Source: Conidiobolus incongruus B7586 (taxonomy: Eukaryota; Entomophthoromycota; Entomophthoromycetes; Entomophthorales; Conidiobolaceae). Taken from it: DNA of 10,338 bases. Shown here one piece after another: positions 7,991 through 10,338 of this stretch. Numbering within the stretch: the stretch's first letter is position 1; the number at the start of each line of letters is the position of its first letter. The stretch covers positions 1 through 10,338 of the forward strand of contig JNEM01011342.1 of NCBI GenBank assembly GCA_000697335.1. Direction: 5' to 3'. The notes below the pieces were generated by a model. The model had not been told where the DNA came from. It did not search any database and was given only the letters and a program-made list of their open reading frames with translations. The position numbers and the translations under genes were made by a program.

Positions 7991-9360
7991 TTAAAGTTTA
8001 TTTCCAGAAAGGTTTTGGGGTTTTTCATAAACTGTAATTACGCAAGCAGATCCAATACCTAAATTATGTTGAAGTGCAACTTTAGCATTAGGGATTTGTC
8101 TTTGCGGTTCGACCTTATTTCTTAATTGTGAGCAGATTTCATAGCATTGACCAAGTCCTGTGGCACCAAGAGGATGACCTTTTGATTCTAAGCCTCCACT
8201 AGGATTAATGATCCAGCGATTACCCATGATAGCTTGTCTACCACCTCCAGCTCTGTTCTCCCAACGGATGCTATCTACAAATTTAGCACCCTCACCTTCA
8301 GGACAGAGTCCTAAAGCTTCATATGTTGCCAACTCGTTTGGAGCAAAGCAATCATGTAGTTCGATGAAATCAACATCTTTGATAGTCTTCTTGGCTTGGC
8401 TCAAAGCCTGTTGAGCACCAGCTTTAGCAATTTCAAAACCCATTGTTTTAGATACTGTAGTACCGAAGCCTTCAGATTTGTCAGTGGTTAAGGCTTGACC
8501 AATGATTTCAATAGCATTGGGTATTAAGTGGGGATGAGCTTTTAAATAATCTTCAGAAACTATGATGGCAGCAGCACCTCCATTACTGGTGGGACTTGCC
8601 ATTGCTGTATAAATGTGTTCAGTTAAGTTTCTCTTAGGATCTGTAATCTCCTCCATGGTTAACTCCTTGGGATATGCTGCCTTCTTGTTGTGAGCACCAT
8701 GTACATGATTCTTGTGAGCAATTTTAACAAAGGTGTCAAGTTTTGTTCCATATTTCTTCTTATGTTCCTGTGCAACTGCTTCAAACATAAGTAAAGTGGC
8801 CGAAGATCCAGATTGAATACGTGGATTTACAGGAATACCATCTGGAAAGAGGTCGAATAGTGCACTGAGGTATGGTTGTATAGGCTGAGGCCATTCTAAA
8901 TATCTAGCACCCAATCCCTTTTCCATGACTTCAAACCCTAAAGCCATAGCTGGTTGGCCTGTGGCTTTGACATGGTTGTTAGCTAAAAATAAAGCAGTGG
9001 AGCCTGAGGAACAGTTGTTGTTCACATTTACAATTGGTACTCCAGTGCGAGCAAATTCGTTAAATGCACGTTGACCACAACATGATTCACCATATACATA
9101 ACTGGCAAAAACTGCCTTAATTTCTTCGACTGGTAATTTCCAATCTTCAATAGCTTCTTTAATAGCCTCAGTAGCATAAACTATCAGCAAGTTATTAATA
9201 AATTTATAAAGTATATAATGAATTTATTCAACTCACGAGTATAGTCCATTTCTCCAGGTTTTTCGAATCTAAACCAATATCAATTAGTGTAAATGGGGAA
9301 TAACTTTATATAATCACCAACTTACTTGGACATACCGACACCAACTACAAAAGTCCTCAT
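7991..9360 (-). CDS. Peroxisomal SCPx-type 3-ketoacyl-CoA thiolase (no SCP2 domain)
   Basis: The enzyme cleaves 3-oxoacyl-CoA with CoA in peroxisomal beta-oxidation; SCPx-family members favour 2-methyl-branched and sterol side-chain substrates. Three exons (9326-9360, 9237-9268, 7991-9180) join in frame across introns of 57 nt (GTAAGT...TTTAG, with CTAAT branch motif) and 56 nt (GTGAGT...ATAG), giving 418 residues. The start is set by MRTFVVGVGMSKFEKPGE, which aligns with the SCPx N-terminus. The nucleophilic Cys is about C79 in NNNCSSGSTAL. HDCF (about 298-301) supplies the His and second Cys typical of SCP2 thiolases, GHPLGATG holds about H358, and GIG replaces the usual CxG. The C-terminal NKL is a PTS1 variant directly before the TAA. 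Compared with human SCPx, the loop VDSIRWENRAGGGRQAIMGN before RWIINPSGG is about nine residues longer. The C-terminal SCP2 domain of animal SCPx is absent, as in the stand-alone fungal and protist forms. All Gln are CAA/CAG and all Trp TGG. Confidence 0.95.
9181..9236 (-). other. Thiolase intron 2
   Basis: 56 nt, donor GTGAGTTG, acceptor CTGATAG. It splits a Leu codon between DYT and YATEA, matching the DYPDLAxEA region of SCPx. The open frame seems to extend upstream into this intron (to 9190), but that extension is not coding. Confidence 0.88.
9269..9325 (-). other. Thiolase intron 1
   Basis: 57 nt, donor GTAAGTTGG, acceptor GGTTTAG, with ACTAAT as a likely branch site shortly before the acceptor. 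It interrupts the Lys codon of GMSK/FEKP; removing it restores the conserved SCPx N-terminus. Confidence 0.9.
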
Positions 9361-9418
9361 GCTTATTTCTTTTATTGTATATTTTCAAAGATCAATTTAA
9401 AGTGTATTATTCATCATC

Positions 9419-9464
9419 GTCACATTTAAAATGTATTTATACTTAATTTATATTTTCATGTGAC
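9419..9464. promoter_or_regulatory. Thiolase upstream region: TATA-like box inside an inverted GTCACAT pair
   Basis: On the minus strand TATAAATA (9434-9441) lies about 75 nt before the thiolase ATG, a plausible core promoter. It sits between GTCACAT (9419-9425) and its reverse complement ATGTGAC (9458-9464). The outer copy overlaps TGACATCA (9461-9468), one base from a CRE (TGACGTCA), and CATGTG, an E-box. The repeat and TATA are seen in the sequence; regulatory function is inferred. Confidence 0.35.
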
Positions 9465-9469
9465 ATCAG

Positions 9470-10338
9470 GTTGATAGTACATTGAAATTAAAATTAACTT
9501 TTAATTTTTGAAATTGATTAGAATTTGTATTTAATATTTATAAAATAAAATTCCTAATAATAAAATTAAAATATTATCACTTAAGTTATATATTATCTAA
9601 TAGGTTTATTAATAGGAGAATTCATTAAATATCTTTTTCAATAATTTAATTAATTACATACTAATAAATTTTAAAAATATTTTGTTGAATCAGTAAAAAT
9701 TAATTTAAAATGATGAAAATTGAACTATTATAAATCTTTCAATATAAAAGAAATCAAATTATTTTGCAAGTTTAATATTATTTATCTATATATTGATAAT
9801 TTTTTGAAAATATTGTGTGATTACTTATTAGGTTAAAAGTAATAATTGAAATTAAATATTTTATATTTTTGGTTAATCTATATTAGAAAGTAAATGTCAT
9901 TACTTTTTAATTATCAATTAATACTAAATTATTTTACATTAGTTAAAATAAATTCATAAAATTTTAATTAAAATTGATTGATATAATATTGAACAATATA
10001 TTGATATATCAATATTAAGAGTATATCAACATCAATATATATACCTAATATCTACTTTGCTATAGTTAGTATAAATGATTTAATAATATCCTTTCCATAT
10101 ACTTATTTTTATATATTAAAAATTAAATATTACCTTGAATTTGAAATAATGGGAAATTTTTTAATTTTTGATTTTTCAAACTTATTATTAGTTTTAAATA
10201 AAAAAAATATAAAAAACAAATAGGAAAATATACTAGCCTGTAAAAGTAAGTTATAAAATCAAAATTACTTAAATATTTACTTATATCTTAAATAATTTTT
10301 AATTAAATAAATTTAAATTAAAATATATAATGTAGAGG
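9470..10338. other. AT-rich gene-free right flank
   Basis: No gene or RNA is recognisable; all frames are dense with stops. It contains an 18-bp perfect palindrome, ATATTGATATATCAATAT, at 9998-10015, with further gatat/atatc copies around it, which is common in DNA this AT-rich. Confidence 0.6.

Noticed and set aside
8208-8414. 68-codon plus-strand ORF opposite the thiolase
   Set aside because: It lies wholly antisense to a conserved thiolase exon and has no recognisable protein features; it is a shadow frame.
7991-9190. A 399-residue thiolase starting at 9190
   Set aside because: That start is a TTG inside intron 2. Two upstream exons with good splice sites supply the conserved N-terminus from the ATG at 9358-9360.
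9998-10015. 18-bp palindrome as an origin or operator
   Set aside because: It is built almost only of A/T with no partner motif nearby; palindromes of this size are not rare in DNA this AT-rich.

Overview
The window is a stretch of eukaryotic nuclear DNA, very AT-rich between genes. It most likely comes from a fungus. Four things point that way: a peroxisomal SCPx-type thiolase gene with a TAA stop directly after a peroxisomal targeting tripeptide; very short introns (56-57 nt in the thiolase, about 46-55 nt in a second gene) with GTAAGT/GTGAGT-type donors; a decayed Ty3/gypsy LTR retrotransposon whose Gag and zinc knuckle have the fungal layout; and extreme AT enrichment of non-coding DNA around a coding region of clearly higher GC. 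The species cannot be named from this sequence. The thiolase fits the standard genetic code: every Gln is CAA/CAG, every Trp is TGG, and TAA stops.

Layout, left to right. Positions 1 to about 2027 hold the 5' part of a Ty3/gypsy element on the minus strand (LTR, leader, gag, start of protease). It is a fossil with many breaks and runs off the left edge. Its leader carries a perfect 181-bp tandem duplication (1283-1649). From 2030 to 5900 the DNA is almost entirely AT-rich filler. Exceptions are a GC-enriched, hairpin-rich island (about 3410-3640) of unknown nature, a small Asn/Ser-rich ORF (4209-4379) and a nearby coding-like stretch (4483-4620). From 5906 to about 7260 (minus strand) lie the pieces of a multi-exon gene. 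Its last part looks like the C-terminal ATPase head of an SMC6/Rad50-family protein, preceded by coiled-coil-like exons. It has several in-frame stops and one probable frame slip, and no room for the N-terminal half, so I read it as a truncated pseudogene. From 7991 to 9360 (minus strand) is the only clearly intact gene, a three-exon peroxisomal SCPx-type 3-ketoacyl-CoA thiolase without an SCP2 domain. A TATA-like box flanked by an inverted GTCACAT pair lies upstream. From 9470 to the right edge there is only AT-rich sequence.

The common thread is decay. The SMC-like relic carries stops that mostly fall where Gln or Trp would fit, and the fossil element's breaks are of the same general kind, while the thiolase has none. 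This fits C-to-T mutation such as RIP (repeat-induced point mutation) in repeats and relics beside a protected gene. A variant code or stop readthrough is a less likely alternative.
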